Assembly: GCA_030041135.1 (NCBI GenBank)
Contig: JASHOL010000090.1
Span: forward strand, 1-40,002
DNA: 40,002 nucleotides
Source: Streptosporangiaceae bacterium
GTDB taxonomy: Bacteria > Actinomycetota > Actinomycetes > Streptosporangiales > Streptosporangiaceae
Direction of reading: 5' to 3'
Position 1 is the stretch's first letter; every line of letters begins with the position of its first letter. Position numbers and translations under genes: made by a program. Of this stretch, positions 32,841 to 40,002 are shown one piece after another. The notes beneath the pieces were generated by a model. It saw only the letters and a program-made list of their open reading frames with translations. It made no database searches and was not told where the DNA came from.

Positions 32841-32869
32841 CCGGCCTGTCCGCAGTGCGGACAGGCCGG
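32841..32869 (-). terminator. Perfect 13-bp terminator hairpin of the second DGPF gene
   Basis: CCGGCCTGTCCGC (32841-32853) pairs with GCGGACAGGCCGG (32857-32869) around a 3-nt loop, 40 nt past the DGPF stop. Confidence 0.8.
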
Positions 32870-32909
32870 AAACGTTCGCGCTGGGCTAACTCGGCAGCAC
32901 CCGGGCGGT

Positions 32910-33266
32910 TCACAACGCTATGCGATGCGGAAAGCGGTGCACCTCCTGCGGCCAGCCGACCGCGACCGCAATCCGGCCGGCCCAGTACCGCGCCCCGGCG
33001 TCGTCGGGGACATCGACGACCGCAAGACCGCCGAGGTGCTCCTTGGTCTCGGCGAACGGCCCGTCGGTGAAGACGGGCGAGCCGCTGCTGGGGTCGACGC
33101 TGCACACGGCGGTCGACGCGTCCAGACCGCCGTCGCTGAAGACGAAGACACCGGCGGACGTCATCTCCTCCATCACGGCCCGGCCGGACGCGGCCCTCTC
33201 GCGCAGCTGCTCGGACGTGAGGTCGGGCACCCACTCGTCATTGAAGGCGATCAGGTACAGCGCCAT
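32910..33266 (-). CDS. Second DGPF-domain (YCII-related) protein
   Basis: A 118-residue paralogue of the protein at 8212. The signature is SPVFTDGPFAETKEHLGG, with the same alpha/beta-barrel layout (MALYLIAFNDEW at the start; WAGRIAVAVGWPQEVHRF near the end). ATG 33266 has GGAG eight nt upstream. No sigma gene is adjacent, but its promoter is TGTCGA-N13-CGTTCGT, matching the ECF42 elements near 8-10 kb. It is therefore a probable distant member of the same regulon. Its transcript ends at the hairpin 32841-32869. Confidence 0.92.
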   Translation of the reverse strand: MALYLIAFNDEWVPDLTSEQLRERAASGRAVMEEMTSAGVFVFSDGGLDASTAVCSVDPSSGSPVFTDGPFAETKEHLGGLAVVDVPDDAGARYWAGRIAVAVGWPQEVHRFPHRIAL

Positions 33267-33320
33267 CTCAGGCTCCTCTGTGCTCACGGGCAGCCCGGGC
33301 GGCTGCCGCTCACCTTCTCC

Positions 33321-33346
33321 ACGAACGCACTCGCGTCGATTCGACA
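33321..33346 (-). promoter_or_regulatory. ECF42-type promoter of the second DGPF gene
   Basis: On the minus strand TGTCGA (33346-33341), 13 nt, CGTTCGT (33327-33321), about 54 nt before the ATG. It has the same -10 and spacing as the three promoters at 8-9.7 kb. Confidence 0.8.
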
Positions 33347-33439
33347 CCCCGGGCCACACTTGTTTCCAGGCCTTCCGCGACGAAGCCGGTGCTCATCCGC
33401 GATTGGATCGTCGTCCCGTGCGGACAGTATGTTGGCAGC

Positions 33440-34075
33440 GTGATCACTCAGACACTGCTCGATGAGCTGTGGGATTTTGAAGACCCCGCCGGGTCGGAAC
33501 AGAGATTTGCGGTCGAGGAGGGGTCGGAGTCGCACACGGATTCCGAGCGGGCCGAGCTGGTCACCCAGCGGGCCAGGGCGCTCGGCCTGCAGCGGCGGTT
33601 CGAGGACGGGCACGCGTTGCTCGATTCTCTGGGCGATCCCTCGGACGCCGCGGTCAGGACCCGCGTTGCACTCGAGGCCGGGCGGCTGCTGAACAGCGCA
33701 GGGCGGCCGGCTGAGGCCGTGCCGGAGTTCGAGACCGCCGCTGGGACCGCCGAGACCGCCAGCCTGCTGTTCCTCCAGATTGATGCGCTGCACATGCTTG
33801 CCATCGCCGACGAGACTCGGTCGAGCGAGTGGGCGGCACAGGCGATCGACCTCGCGCTGGCGGCGCCTGACGACCGCACCAGGCGCTGGCTCGTCTCGCT
33901 GCATAACAACCTTGGCTGGGGGCACTTCGACGGCGGGCGCCTGAACGAGGCACTCGACCATTTCCAGCAGGCGCAGGAGTGGGCCGAGCAGGTCGGCAAC
34001 GAGCAGCAGAAAGTTTGGGCACGCGAGGCGATCGATGAGTGCGCCGCGGCGATGGCGCAGCGCGACACTCCCTGA
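33440..34075 (+). CDS. TPR-like helical-repeat protein
   Basis: A 211-residue all-helical protein with tetratricopeptide-like units: ELVTQRARALGLQRRFEDGHALLDSL, RVALEAGRLLNSAGRPAEAVPEFETA, SLHNNLGWGHFDGGRLNEALDHFQQAQEWAEQVG. It probably mediates protein contacts; no enzyme motif is visible. GTG 33440 is used: a TATGTT box ends 6 nt upstream with TTGGAT 19 nt before it, so the transcript may be leaderless. It diverges from the second DGPF gene. Confidence 0.82.
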   Translation: MITQTLLDELWDFEDPAGSEQRFAVEEGSESHTDSERAELVTQRARALGLQRRFEDGHALLDSLGDPSDAAVRTRVALEAGRLLNSAGRPAEAVPEFETAAGTAETASLLFLQIDALHMLAIADETRSSEWAAQAIDLALAAPDDRTRRWLVSLHNNLGWGHFDGGRLNEALDHFQQAQEWAEQVGNEQQKVWAREAIDECAAAMAQRDTP

Positions 34076-34186
34076 CTAAGAGTGATCGCCGCAGTCGGAT
34101 GCGTGCCTGGAAGGCGGCGTTGTCGGAATCGGCCGCGTTCGACAGGCCGCCCCGCCGAACCTGCGCATCCGCGTTGCTTCCTTCGA

Positions 34187-34945
34187 CTACGACGCGAGGT
34201 CGGCGGCTATCCCAGCTTGCTCACGTACCCACTGGGCGGCAGCGGTTCGGCTATGCAAGATCCACACGGCGACGTCCAGTATGCGCAGCAGGCCAGCACC
34301 GGCCGCGGCGGCAGGACGCAGGGCTTCGACGTCGGCTCGGGCTGTCCGGTCCAGGAGCAGGCAGCGCAGCACGTCGCATGTCCGCCCGGGCACGTCGACG
34401 GCCTTGATCACGATGCTGTCGCTGATCGGGCACAGCCGGGGTCGCTTACGGGCCAACAGCTTGCTTGCGCTGGCAGCCCCGATGCCGTCAATCGCGGTCA
34501 GGGCATCCCAGAGACGGTCAATGTGCTGCAAGTCGTCGTCGGAGGCGTCCCACAAGTCGGTGTCGGCCGGAACGCGCGCCAGCATGTCACTGAACTGCTG
34601 ACGGTGGGCTCCGAGCAGCGCACGGAGTACTTGCGGCCGCCAGGTGATATCGAGCAGGGAGACGGCCAGCAGGTCATCGGGAATGATCTCGCCAGGCGGA
34701 TTGCGGCCCAGGTCGGTGAAGGCCATCCCGGCAAATCCTGGCTCGGTGTAGTAGATGGCCACTGCCCGGCCGAGTCCGGGCGTGACCAGGCTGGGCCGCA
34801 GCCGCCGGGCGGCGGCGTGGACAGCGATATCCGTCGGTAAAGAGCGCATAAGGCAGTATGCGAGAAGATCCCAGGTCCTGGTGCTGTTACCGGCCTGAAA
34901 CGGGACGTGACTCGCCGATCGGCGCGACGGTGCTTCCGGGCGCAC
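34187..34945 (-). CDS. DUF6308-like protein with helix-hairpin-helix segment
   Basis: A protein of up to 252 residues. IIPDDLLAVSLLDITW and LARVPADTDLWDA are typical of the actinobacterial family I know as DUF6308. The segment WDALTAIDGIGAASASKLLARKRPRLCPISDS looks like a helix-hairpin-helix, a non-specific DNA-binding element. Function unknown. GTG 34945 and ATG 34849 are both in frame; neither has a strong ribosome site, and I keep the longer form with caution. Confidence 0.72.
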   Translation of the reverse strand: MRPEAPSRRSASHVPFQAGNSTRTWDLLAYCLMRSLPTDIAVHAAARRLRPSLVTPGLGRAVAIYYTEPGFAGMAFTDLGRNPPGEIIPDDLLAVSLLDITWRPQVLRALLGAHRQQFSDMLARVPADTDLWDASDDDLQHIDRLWDALTAIDGIGAASASKLLARKRPRLCPISDSIVIKAVDVPGRTCDVLRCLLLDRTARADVEALRPAAAAGAGLLRILDVAVWILHSRTAAAQWVREQAGIAADLAS

Positions 34946-35043
34946 GGCGGCGGCCTGCCGTCTGACGGCCTCAGAGGATACTCAGAAGTAGCCCAGACGC
35001 TCACCGGAGCCGCCGCTGCGATGCTCGAGGGATGGTGACGGTC

Positions 35044-35793
35044 ATGCAACGATCCTCGGCCCGCGCGACCGACGCAGCGCCCGGCCTGCAGCGCACCGAT
35101 GGCAGCCGGGTCCGGGTCCTGGTGGTGGACGACGAGCCCAGCCTGACGGAGCTTCTGGCCAGCGTGCTGCGATACGAGGGCTGGGAGATCCGCACCGCTG
35201 GCACCGGCACTACCGCCGTGCGGACGGCACGCGAGTTCGAGCCTGACGCCATCGTCCTCGACATCATGCTGCCCGACTTCGACGGCGTCGAGGTACTGCG
35301 CCGGGTCAGGACCGTGCTGCCGCACGTGTGCGTGTTGTTCCTCACGGCCAGGGACTCCGTCCAGGACCGCGTCAACGGAATTACCGCCGGCGGCGATGAC
35401 TACGTCACCAAGCCGTTCAGCCTGGAGGAGGTGCTGGCGCGGCTGCGCGGGCTGCTGCGCCGGGCCGGGATGACGCGGGCCACGAGCGGGGCCACCGAGC
35501 TGACCGTCGGTGACCTTACGATGGACGAGGACGCCAGGGAGGTCCGCCGGAGCGGCGACCTGATCGATCTCACCGGCACCGAGTTCGAGCTGCTGCGGTT
35601 CATGATGCGCAACCCGCGGCGCGTGCTGTCGAAGGCGCAGATCCTTGACCGGGTCTGGAACTACGACTTCGGCGGCCAGGCGCATGTAGTCGAGCTGTAC
35701 ATCAGCTACCTGCGTAAGAAGATCGACTCCGGTCGCGATCCGCTCATCCACACCGTCCGCGGCGTCGGTTACGTGCTGAAGCCGCGAGCCTGA
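35044..35793 (+). CDS. OmpR-family response regulator
   Basis: A 249-residue response regulator. The receiver domain has the acidic pocket VVDDEP, the phosphoacceptor D73 in VLDIMLPDFDG, the switch T in FLTARD and K123 in VTKPF. The C-terminal winged helix has LTGTEFELLRFMMRNPRRVLSKAQILDRVW and VVELYISYLRKKI, ending HTVRGVGYVLKPRA. ATG 35044 is preferred (GGGATGG upstream); ATG 35032 would also fit. The histidine kinase starts 2 nt after its stop. It resembles actinobacterial TcrA/MprA-type regulators; the target is unknown. Confidence 0.93.
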   Translation: MQRSSARATDAAPGLQRTDGSRVRVLVVDDEPSLTELLASVLRYEGWEIRTAGTGTTAVRTAREFEPDAIVLDIMLPDFDGVEVLRRVRTVLPHVCVLFLTARDSVQDRVNGITAGGDDYVTKPFSLEEVLARLRGLLRRAGMTRATSGATELTVGDLTMDEDAREVRRSGDLIDLTGTEFELLRFMMRNPRRVLSKAQILDRVWNYDFGGQAHVVELYISYLRKKIDSGRDPLIHTVRGVGYVLKPRA

Positions 35794-35795
35794 AA

Positions 35796-37346
35796 ATGAG
35801 CGCGCCGGAGGCACGCGCGGGCCTGCCGCGCACCCGCGTGGGCCGCTGGCTGGTCCGCCGGACGCTGCGCGGCCGGCTCATCGCGGGGCTGCTAGCGCTG
35901 CTGTTCCTGGCCTGCGCGACGGTCGGCGTAGTCACGTACGCGCATCTTGAGTCTGTGCTGATGTCCGGCCTGAACGTGCAGCTGGAAGACGCGAGCAACC
36001 GGTTCGTGGCCTGCCTGCACAACCGGCCGCCAGGATACGACCAGGATGGCCCGCCGGGAGCCGGGCACGCGGGCAGCCCTGGCCCCGGCCCGTGCGGGCA
36101 GTTGCAGGGCGCGGGCACCATCAACGCCGTGGTCAAGCCGAGCGGCTCCGTCACGGCCTACCTGGCCGACCAGGATGTCTGCCGGCTGACCGACACCGAC
36201 GATGCGCGGCTGACCAGCCTGTCGAGCGCTAGCACGGGCAGCGTCACCGGCCCGTCCGGGCCGAGCCAGCCCCGGACTGTCGAGCTGTCCGCGTACGGCA
36301 GCTACGAGGTCGTGACTCAGCGCTCCGGAGACGATGTCGCCGTGACCGGCATGCCGCTCAGCCCGGTAACTACCACGCTGCACGAGGTCGCGCTGACCGA
36401 GATCGCCGTGTTCTCGCTGGCCCTGCTGCTGGCGGGCCTGGCCGGCACCGCCTGGGTCCGGGTCTCGATGCGGCCACTGCGGCGGGTCGCGGCCATGGCC
36501 ACCCGTGTGAGCCGGCTGCCCCTGGCCACCGGCGAGGTGAGCCTGCCCGAGCGGGTGCGCGACGCCGATCCGCGGACCGAGGTCGGCCAGGTGGGCAGCG
36601 CGTTCAACAAGATGCTCGGCCACGTCGAATCGGCGCTGGCGCGCCGGGCCGCGAGCGAGGCCCGGCTGCGCAGCTTCGCCGCCGACGCCAGCCATGAGCT
36701 GCGGACGCCACTGGCCGCCATTCGCGGGTACACCGAGCTAGCCAGGCGGAGTGCGGATCGGCTGCCACCCGACGTCGCGCACGCGCTGACCAGGGTCGAA
36801 TCGGAGTCGGCGCGGATGAGCGCGCTCGTCGACGAATTGCTGCTGCTGGCGCAGCTGGATGCGGGCCGGCCGGTCGCGAGCGAGCCTGTTGACCTGACCC
36901 GTCTGGCCATCGACATCACCAGCGACGCCCGCGCCGCGGCGCCCGGCCATCGCTGGCAACTCGATCTGCCCGACGAGCCCGTCGCAGTGCGAGGCGACGA
37001 GCACCGGCTGCATCAGGTGCTGGCCAACCTGCTGAGCAACGCGGCCCGGCATACCCCGAGTGGGACGGCGGTGACCGTTGCGGTCTCATCCGGCGCTGGC
37101 ATCGCGACCATGAGCGTAACCGATGACGGGCCTGGCATTCCGCCCGGACTGCTGCCGACGGTATTCGAGCGGTTCGTCCGCGGTGATGCATCCCGGTCTC
37201 GCGCAGCAGGCAGCAGCGGACTCGGCCTGGCCATCGTCCGGGCCGTCACCGCAGCTCATGGCGGGCATGCGGACGTGACCAGCCGCGCCGGAAAGACCAC
37301 GTTCACCATTACGCTGCCAGCGGTGACCGCCCCGGCCGGATCCTGA
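35796..37346 (+). CDS. Sensor histidine kinase
   Basis: A 516-residue membrane kinase partnered with the upstream regulator. TM1 is at about 27-49 and TM2 at about 200-222, with an extracytoplasmic sensor of 150 residues that contains a Pro/Gly-rich stretch and three Cys. A HAMP domain follows (MRPLRRVAAMATRVSRLPLA), then the H box ADASHELRTPLAAIRGYTELA with H300, the N box HQVLANLLSNAARHT, and G boxes DDGPGIPPG and GSSGLGLAIV. ATG 35796 is 2 nt after the regulator stop. The signal is unknown; extracytoplasmic Cys could respond to redox. Confidence 0.93.
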   Translation: MSAPEARAGLPRTRVGRWLVRRTLRGRLIAGLLALLFLACATVGVVTYAHLESVLMSGLNVQLEDASNRFVACLHNRPPGYDQDGPPGAGHAGSPGPGPCGQLQGAGTINAVVKPSGSVTAYLADQDVCRLTDTDDARLTSLSSASTGSVTGPSGPSQPRTVELSAYGSYEVVTQRSGDDVAVTGMPLSPVTTTLHEVALTEIAVFSLALLLAGLAGTAWVRVSMRPLRRVAAMATRVSRLPLATGEVSLPERVRDADPRTEVGQVGSAFNKMLGHVESALARRAASEARLRSFAADASHELRTPLAAIRGYTELARRSADRLPPDVAHALTRVESESARMSALVDELLLLAQLDAGRPVASEPVDLTRLAIDITSDARAAAPGHRWQLDLPDEPVAVRGDEHRLHQVLANLLSNAARHTPSGTAVTVAVSSGAGIATMSVTDDGPGIPPGLLPTVFERFVRGDASRSRAAGSSGLGLAIVRAVTAAHGGHADVTSRAGKTTFTITLPAVTAPAGS

Positions 37347-37460
37347 TCGGCGGGACGCGTCCCGCGCTGCCGCCGTCCTGACCCAGGCGCCTGCCAGTGT
37401 GTAAGGGTGTAATCGTAGCCTGGCCGCAGGCTGCCTACGAGCGCAGCACAGGAGGCACCG

Positions 37461-38477
37461 ATGCAGTACACGCAACTGGGAAGTTCCGGCCTGACAGTGT
37501 CGCGGATGGCACTCGGCGCAATGACGTTCGGGCAGTACTCCTTCTCCACTTTCCACGCCACTGTCGACCAGGCGGGGGCCGACGCGATGGTGGGACTCGC
37601 GCTGGACGCGGGCGTGAACGTGTTTGACACGGCCGAGGGCTACGGGCAAGGCCGGAGCGAGGAAGTGCTCGGGGCCGCGTTGCGCCGGGCGGGCGCGCGC
37701 GACCGGACAGTGATCGCCACGAAGGTCAGCACGTTCGACGCCGGTCCGCAAGCCGTCGACCCGGATCGCCAGCGGATGAGCTACCGGCATGTCGTCGGCA
37801 ACGCGGAGGCCGCGCTGCGGCGACTGGGAACGGACTGGATCGACCTCTACCAGTTGCACGGGCCCGACTTCGTAACGCCGTGGGAGGAGACGTTGCGGGC
37901 GCTAGATGACCTGGTTTCGCGGGGCCTGGTGCGGTATGTGGGGTGGAGCAACCTCCCGGCATGGTATGCCGCCAGGGCCGAGGGCATACAGCGGCGCCGC
38001 GGCTACGCGCCGTTTGTTTCGGCGCAGGTCTATCTCTCGGTGATCGGACGGGACGCCGAGCACGAGATCCTGCCGTACTGCCGCGCCGCCGGGCTCGGGA
38101 CGCTGATCTGGAGTCCGCTAGCGGGCGGTTTTCTGACCGGCAAGTACACCCGCGACGATCCGGCCGGCGGCGGTGGCCGGCGCGCCGAGTTCAATGTGCC
38201 GCCCATCGATCTGGACCTCGGCCACCAGGCGGTGGATGTGCTGCGCGAAATTGCGAAGCGGCGCGAGGTGCCTGTAGCGCACGTCGCCTATGCATGGCTA
38301 TTCGCGAGGCCGGAAGTCAGCAGCGTGATCGTCGGCGCATCCCGCCCCGAGCAACTTGCCGGCAACCTCGCCGCGGCTGATCTGTCGCTCACCGGCGAAG
38401 AGGTCGCGGCGCTGAACTCCATCGACCCTCCCGCCCCGCTTTACCCCCATCCGCTCTGGCTGACAGGCGGTGAGTAA
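37461..38477 (+). CDS. Aldo/keto reductase
   Basis: A 338-residue NADPH-dependent TIM-barrel reductase. The catalytic tetrad is visible: Asp and Tyr in NVFDTAEGYGQGRSE, Lys in VIATKV, His in DLYQLHGPD. The cofactor motif SSVIVGASRPEQLAGNL lies near the C-terminus. It is of the YajO/general stress 69-like group that reduces aldehydes or keto sugars. ATG 37461 has AGGAGG with a 5-nt spacer. It follows the two-component genes by 114 bp and probably has its own promoter. Confidence 0.94.
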   Translation: MQYTQLGSSGLTVSRMALGAMTFGQYSFSTFHATVDQAGADAMVGLALDAGVNVFDTAEGYGQGRSEEVLGAALRRAGARDRTVIATKVSTFDAGPQAVDPDRQRMSYRHVVGNAEAALRRLGTDWIDLYQLHGPDFVTPWEETLRALDDLVSRGLVRYVGWSNLPAWYAARAEGIQRRRGYAPFVSAQVYLSVIGRDAEHEILPYCRAAGLGTLIWSPLAGGFLTGKYTRDDPAGGGGRRAEFNVPPIDLDLGHQAVDVLREIAKRREVPVAHVAYAWLFARPEVSSVIVGASRPEQLAGNLAAADLSLTGEEVAALNSIDPPAPLYPHPLWLTGGE

Positions 38478-38537
38478 CCACGCAGAGGCCGGCAGACCCG
38501 GCAGCGGCGAGAAACCTGCCGCGATCTCGGGTTAGTC

Positions 38538-38595
38538 AATTCCTTAAGGGAACTATCTGTGCTAGCGTCGAGACGATCAGTTCCCTTAGGGAACT
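38538..38595 (+). promoter_or_regulatory. Twin palindromic operators around a promoter
   Basis: AGTTCCCTTAGGGAACT (38579-38595) is a perfect 8-1-8 palindrome. A diverged copy (14 of 17 bases) lies at 38538-38554, 41 bp away, close to four helical turns. A -10-like TAGCGT at 38563-38568 lies between them. The arrangement suits cooperative binding of an unidentified repressor controlling the 38625 gene. Confidence 0.7.
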
Positions 38596-38624
38596 CACTG
38601 CGCCTCAAGTGGGAAGGATTGGAC

Positions 38625-39107
38625 ATGGACACCCAGGACGTAGCCCGTGAGCTGAACGATCCCGGCGCTCAGGAACTGCTAAGCTCGGCGACCCTCGCCC
38701 GGCTCGCCTACACGGGCAAGGACGGCTTCCCGAGAGCGATCCCGATCGGCTTCTACTGGAACGGATCGGCAGTTGTCGTCTGCACGGCTCCGATCTCGCC
38801 GAAGGTGGCGGCCCTGTCAGCCCGGCCGGAGGTCGCCTTGACCATCGACACCGACGCCCCAGGCGCCAGGTCACTGCTGATCCGCGGCCTGGCGGTCATC
38901 GAGGAGGTCGACGGGATCCCGGAGGAATACATCCGCGCGTCAACGAAGGCTATGAACCCGGCGCAGATTCCCGACTTCGAGGGGCACGTCCGGTCGATGT
39001 ACAAGCAGATGTCGCGGATCTCGATCACACCGCGCTGGGCGCGGTACTACGACTTCGAGGCGGGCAGGGTGCCAGGATTCCTGCTCAGGCTCGCGAGCAA
39101 CTCCTAG
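38625..39107 (+). CDS. Pyridoxamine 5'-phosphate oxidase-family (FMN split barrel) protein
   Basis: A 160-residue single-domain split barrel. LARLAYTGKDGFPRAIPIGFYWNGSAVVVCTAP is the strand pair that forms the flavin site, SPKVAALSARPEVALTIDTD the next pair, and ISITPRWARYYDFEAGRVPGF the C-terminal end. Relatives bind FMN or F420, or act in heme metabolism; the cofactor here cannot be fixed. ATG 38625 is preceded by GGAAGGA at a 6-7 nt spacer. The two 17-bp palindromes just upstream suggest tight repression. Confidence 0.87.
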   Translation: MDTQDVARELNDPGAQELLSSATLARLAYTGKDGFPRAIPIGFYWNGSAVVVCTAPISPKVAALSARPEVALTIDTDAPGARSLLIRGLAVIEEVDGIPEEYIRASTKAMNPAQIPDFEGHVRSMYKQMSRISITPRWARYYDFEAGRVPGFLLRLASNS

Positions 39108-39120
39108 CCCCGAACGCAGC

Positions 39121-39164
39121 CCGCCTTCCCGACTGAGCGGTTTACCGGCTCATCGGGAAGGCGG
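39121..39164. terminator. Long bidirectional terminator hairpin
   Basis: CCGCCTTCCCGA (39121-39132) pairs exactly with TCGGGAAGGCGG (39153-39164), and the interior continues as TGAGCGGT against ACCGGCTCA with two bulges. It lies 13 nt after the plus-strand stop and includes the last codons of the convergent SDR gene. Confidence 0.8.
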
Positions 39165-39959
39165 ATTCGCGTCAGCCGTGCCTTCTGTCGTGCTGCGCTC
39201 GCGCTGCAGGTAGCCGGCCGTCATCCCGCCGTCCACCAGCAAGGTGGTGCCGGTAATGAACTCAGCCTCCTGGCTCGCGTAGAACACCGCCGCGGCGGCG
39301 ACGTCCCTGGCCTCGCCGATCCGCCCGATCGGGGGGACCAGCCACTCGTCGGTCTCCTCGGGCGTGTCGCGCTCGCCTGGCGGCGCCATGTGCCGCATGC
39401 CCGGCTTGACATCGCCCGGGCATATCACGTTCGAGCGCACGCCGTCCGGGCCGCCGTCGAGCGCGAGCATCTTTCCGAGCATGACCACGGCGGCCTTCGT
39501 CACCGAGTACAGGCCAATCGCCTGCTCGCCCCAGATCCCCGCGTCCGAGGCAATGTGGATCATGCAACCGCGGCGCCTGGCTAGGTAGCTGTAGGCGTGC
39601 TGCGCGTACAGCAGGTAACCGCGCACGTTGACGGCCATCACGCGGTCATAGTCGGCCAGCGGCGTGTCGATCAGCCGTGCGCTCACCCCGATGCCTGCAT
39701 TGTTCACCAAGACGTCCAAGCCGCCCAGGTGATCAGCCGCGGCGCGTGCCGAAGATGCGACCGCGGCCGGGTCGCCAGCGTCGGCGGCCAGGAAGCGGGC
39801 TCCCGATCCGAGCACCCGCTCGGCCTCGAGTCCGAGGTCAGGGTCGCGCCCGGTGATCACAACCCGCGCGCCCTCGCGCAGGAAGCGCTCGGCGATGGCG
39901 AAGCCCAGGCCGGTACTGCCGCCGGTGACAAGAGCGCAGCGCGCTTCCAGCAAACCCAT
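39150..39959 (-). CDS. Short-chain dehydrogenase/reductase
   Basis: A 269-residue classical SDR. The NAD(P)-binding TGGSTGLGFAIAE is at the N-terminus with VVITGRD after the second strand; NNAGIG follows; the active-site Ser is in MIHIASDAG and Tyr-Lys in YSVTK; then ICPGDVKPGM and TGTTLLVDGGMTAGYL. It reduces or oxidises an unknown alcohol/ketone. ATG 39959 lacks a good ribosome site but agrees with the family N-terminus. Its last codons form half of the terminator hairpin. Confidence 0.94.
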   Translation of the reverse strand: MGLLEARCALVTGGSTGLGFAIAERFLREGARVVITGRDPDLGLEAERVLGSGARFLAADAGDPAAVASSARAAADHLGGLDVLVNNAGIGVSARLIDTPLADYDRVMAVNVRGYLLYAQHAYSYLARRRGCMIHIASDAGIWGEQAIGLYSVTKAAVVMLGKMLALDGGPDGVRSNVICPGDVKPGMRHMAPPGERDTPEETDEWLVPPIGRIGEARDVAAAAVFYASQEAEFITGTTLLVDGGMTAGYLQRERSTTEGTADANPPSR

Positions 39960-40002
39960 GGGGGTTCAGTGTAGGACCGCCGGGTCGAAGGCTGTCCACG
40001 CC

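Noticed and set aside
37351-37364. Palindrome CGGGACGCGTCCCG after the histidine kinase as a terminator
   Set aside because: The stem would be only about 5 bp with a 4-nt loop, too weak to call.

Overview
This 40 kb window comes from a GC-rich actinobacterium. Codons end mostly in G or C, GTG, TTG and CTG starts are common, many start codons overlap the preceding stop (GTGA, ATGA, TTGA, CTGA), and the families are typically actinobacterial: FHA-DUF1707, a SigK/RskA-type pair, an ECF42 sigma with DGPF partners, the RNase H/phosphatase fusion, and class A RNase P RNA. I cannot fix the genus from sequence alone. There is no CRISPR array, rRNA, tRNA or intact insertion sequence that I can recognise.

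Layout. 0-1.6 kb: paired stem-loops and an AlaA-type aminotransferase. 1.6-3.8 kb (minus): the standout, a three-gene RiPP operon with a 44-residue precursor (Thr-rich C-terminal part ending in a single Cys), an aminoglycoside-phosphotransferase-like kinase and a HopA1-fold protein. This kinase/HopA1 pair is the hallmark of class V lanthipeptide and thioamitide dehydration. 4-8 kb: NmrA-like reductase, uridine-kinase-like protein, DUF1707-FHA protein and a DHA2 exporter. 8-10.1 kb: a DGPF protein and an ECF42 sigma factor. They are bracketed by promoters that share TGTCCC-N13-CGTTCGT, and a fourth site (TGTCGA-N13-CGTTCGT) lies 24 kb away before a second DGPF gene. Together these define a local ECF42 regulon that includes the exporter and a small alpha/beta-barrel protein.

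10.1-19 kb is a mosaic: two DinB-like proteins, a frameshifted YhgE/Pip-like membrane protein, a HAD protein, a membrane protein, an ArsR-like regulator, a secreted Cys-rich protein, a beta-lactamase-fold hydrolase and an integrase remnant. 19.2-22.9 kb (minus) holds rnpB, a very basic Ser/Thr/Ala/Arg low-complexity protein, RNase H/phosphatase and a zinc-ribbon coiled-coil protein. 22.9-26.6 kb: anti-sigma and SigK-type sigma genes diverging from a membrane-anchored molybdopterin oxidoreductase, with mirrored promoter-like elements that place both start codons at the expected transcription start.

27.2-28.1 kb is a gene-free gap with a perfect hairpin and a cluster of DnaA-box-like 9-mers. 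28-31.8 kb: a TetR regulator diverging from a three-gene acyl-CoA catabolic operon (enoyl-CoA hydratase, alpha/beta hydrolase, acyl-CoA dehydrogenase), with an operator-like inverted repeat between them. 31.8-40 kb: an acetate-transporter-family protein, the second DGPF gene, a TPR-like protein, a DUF6308-like protein, a two-component system, an aldo/keto reductase, an FMN-binding split-barrel protein behind two 17-bp palindromes, and an SDR.
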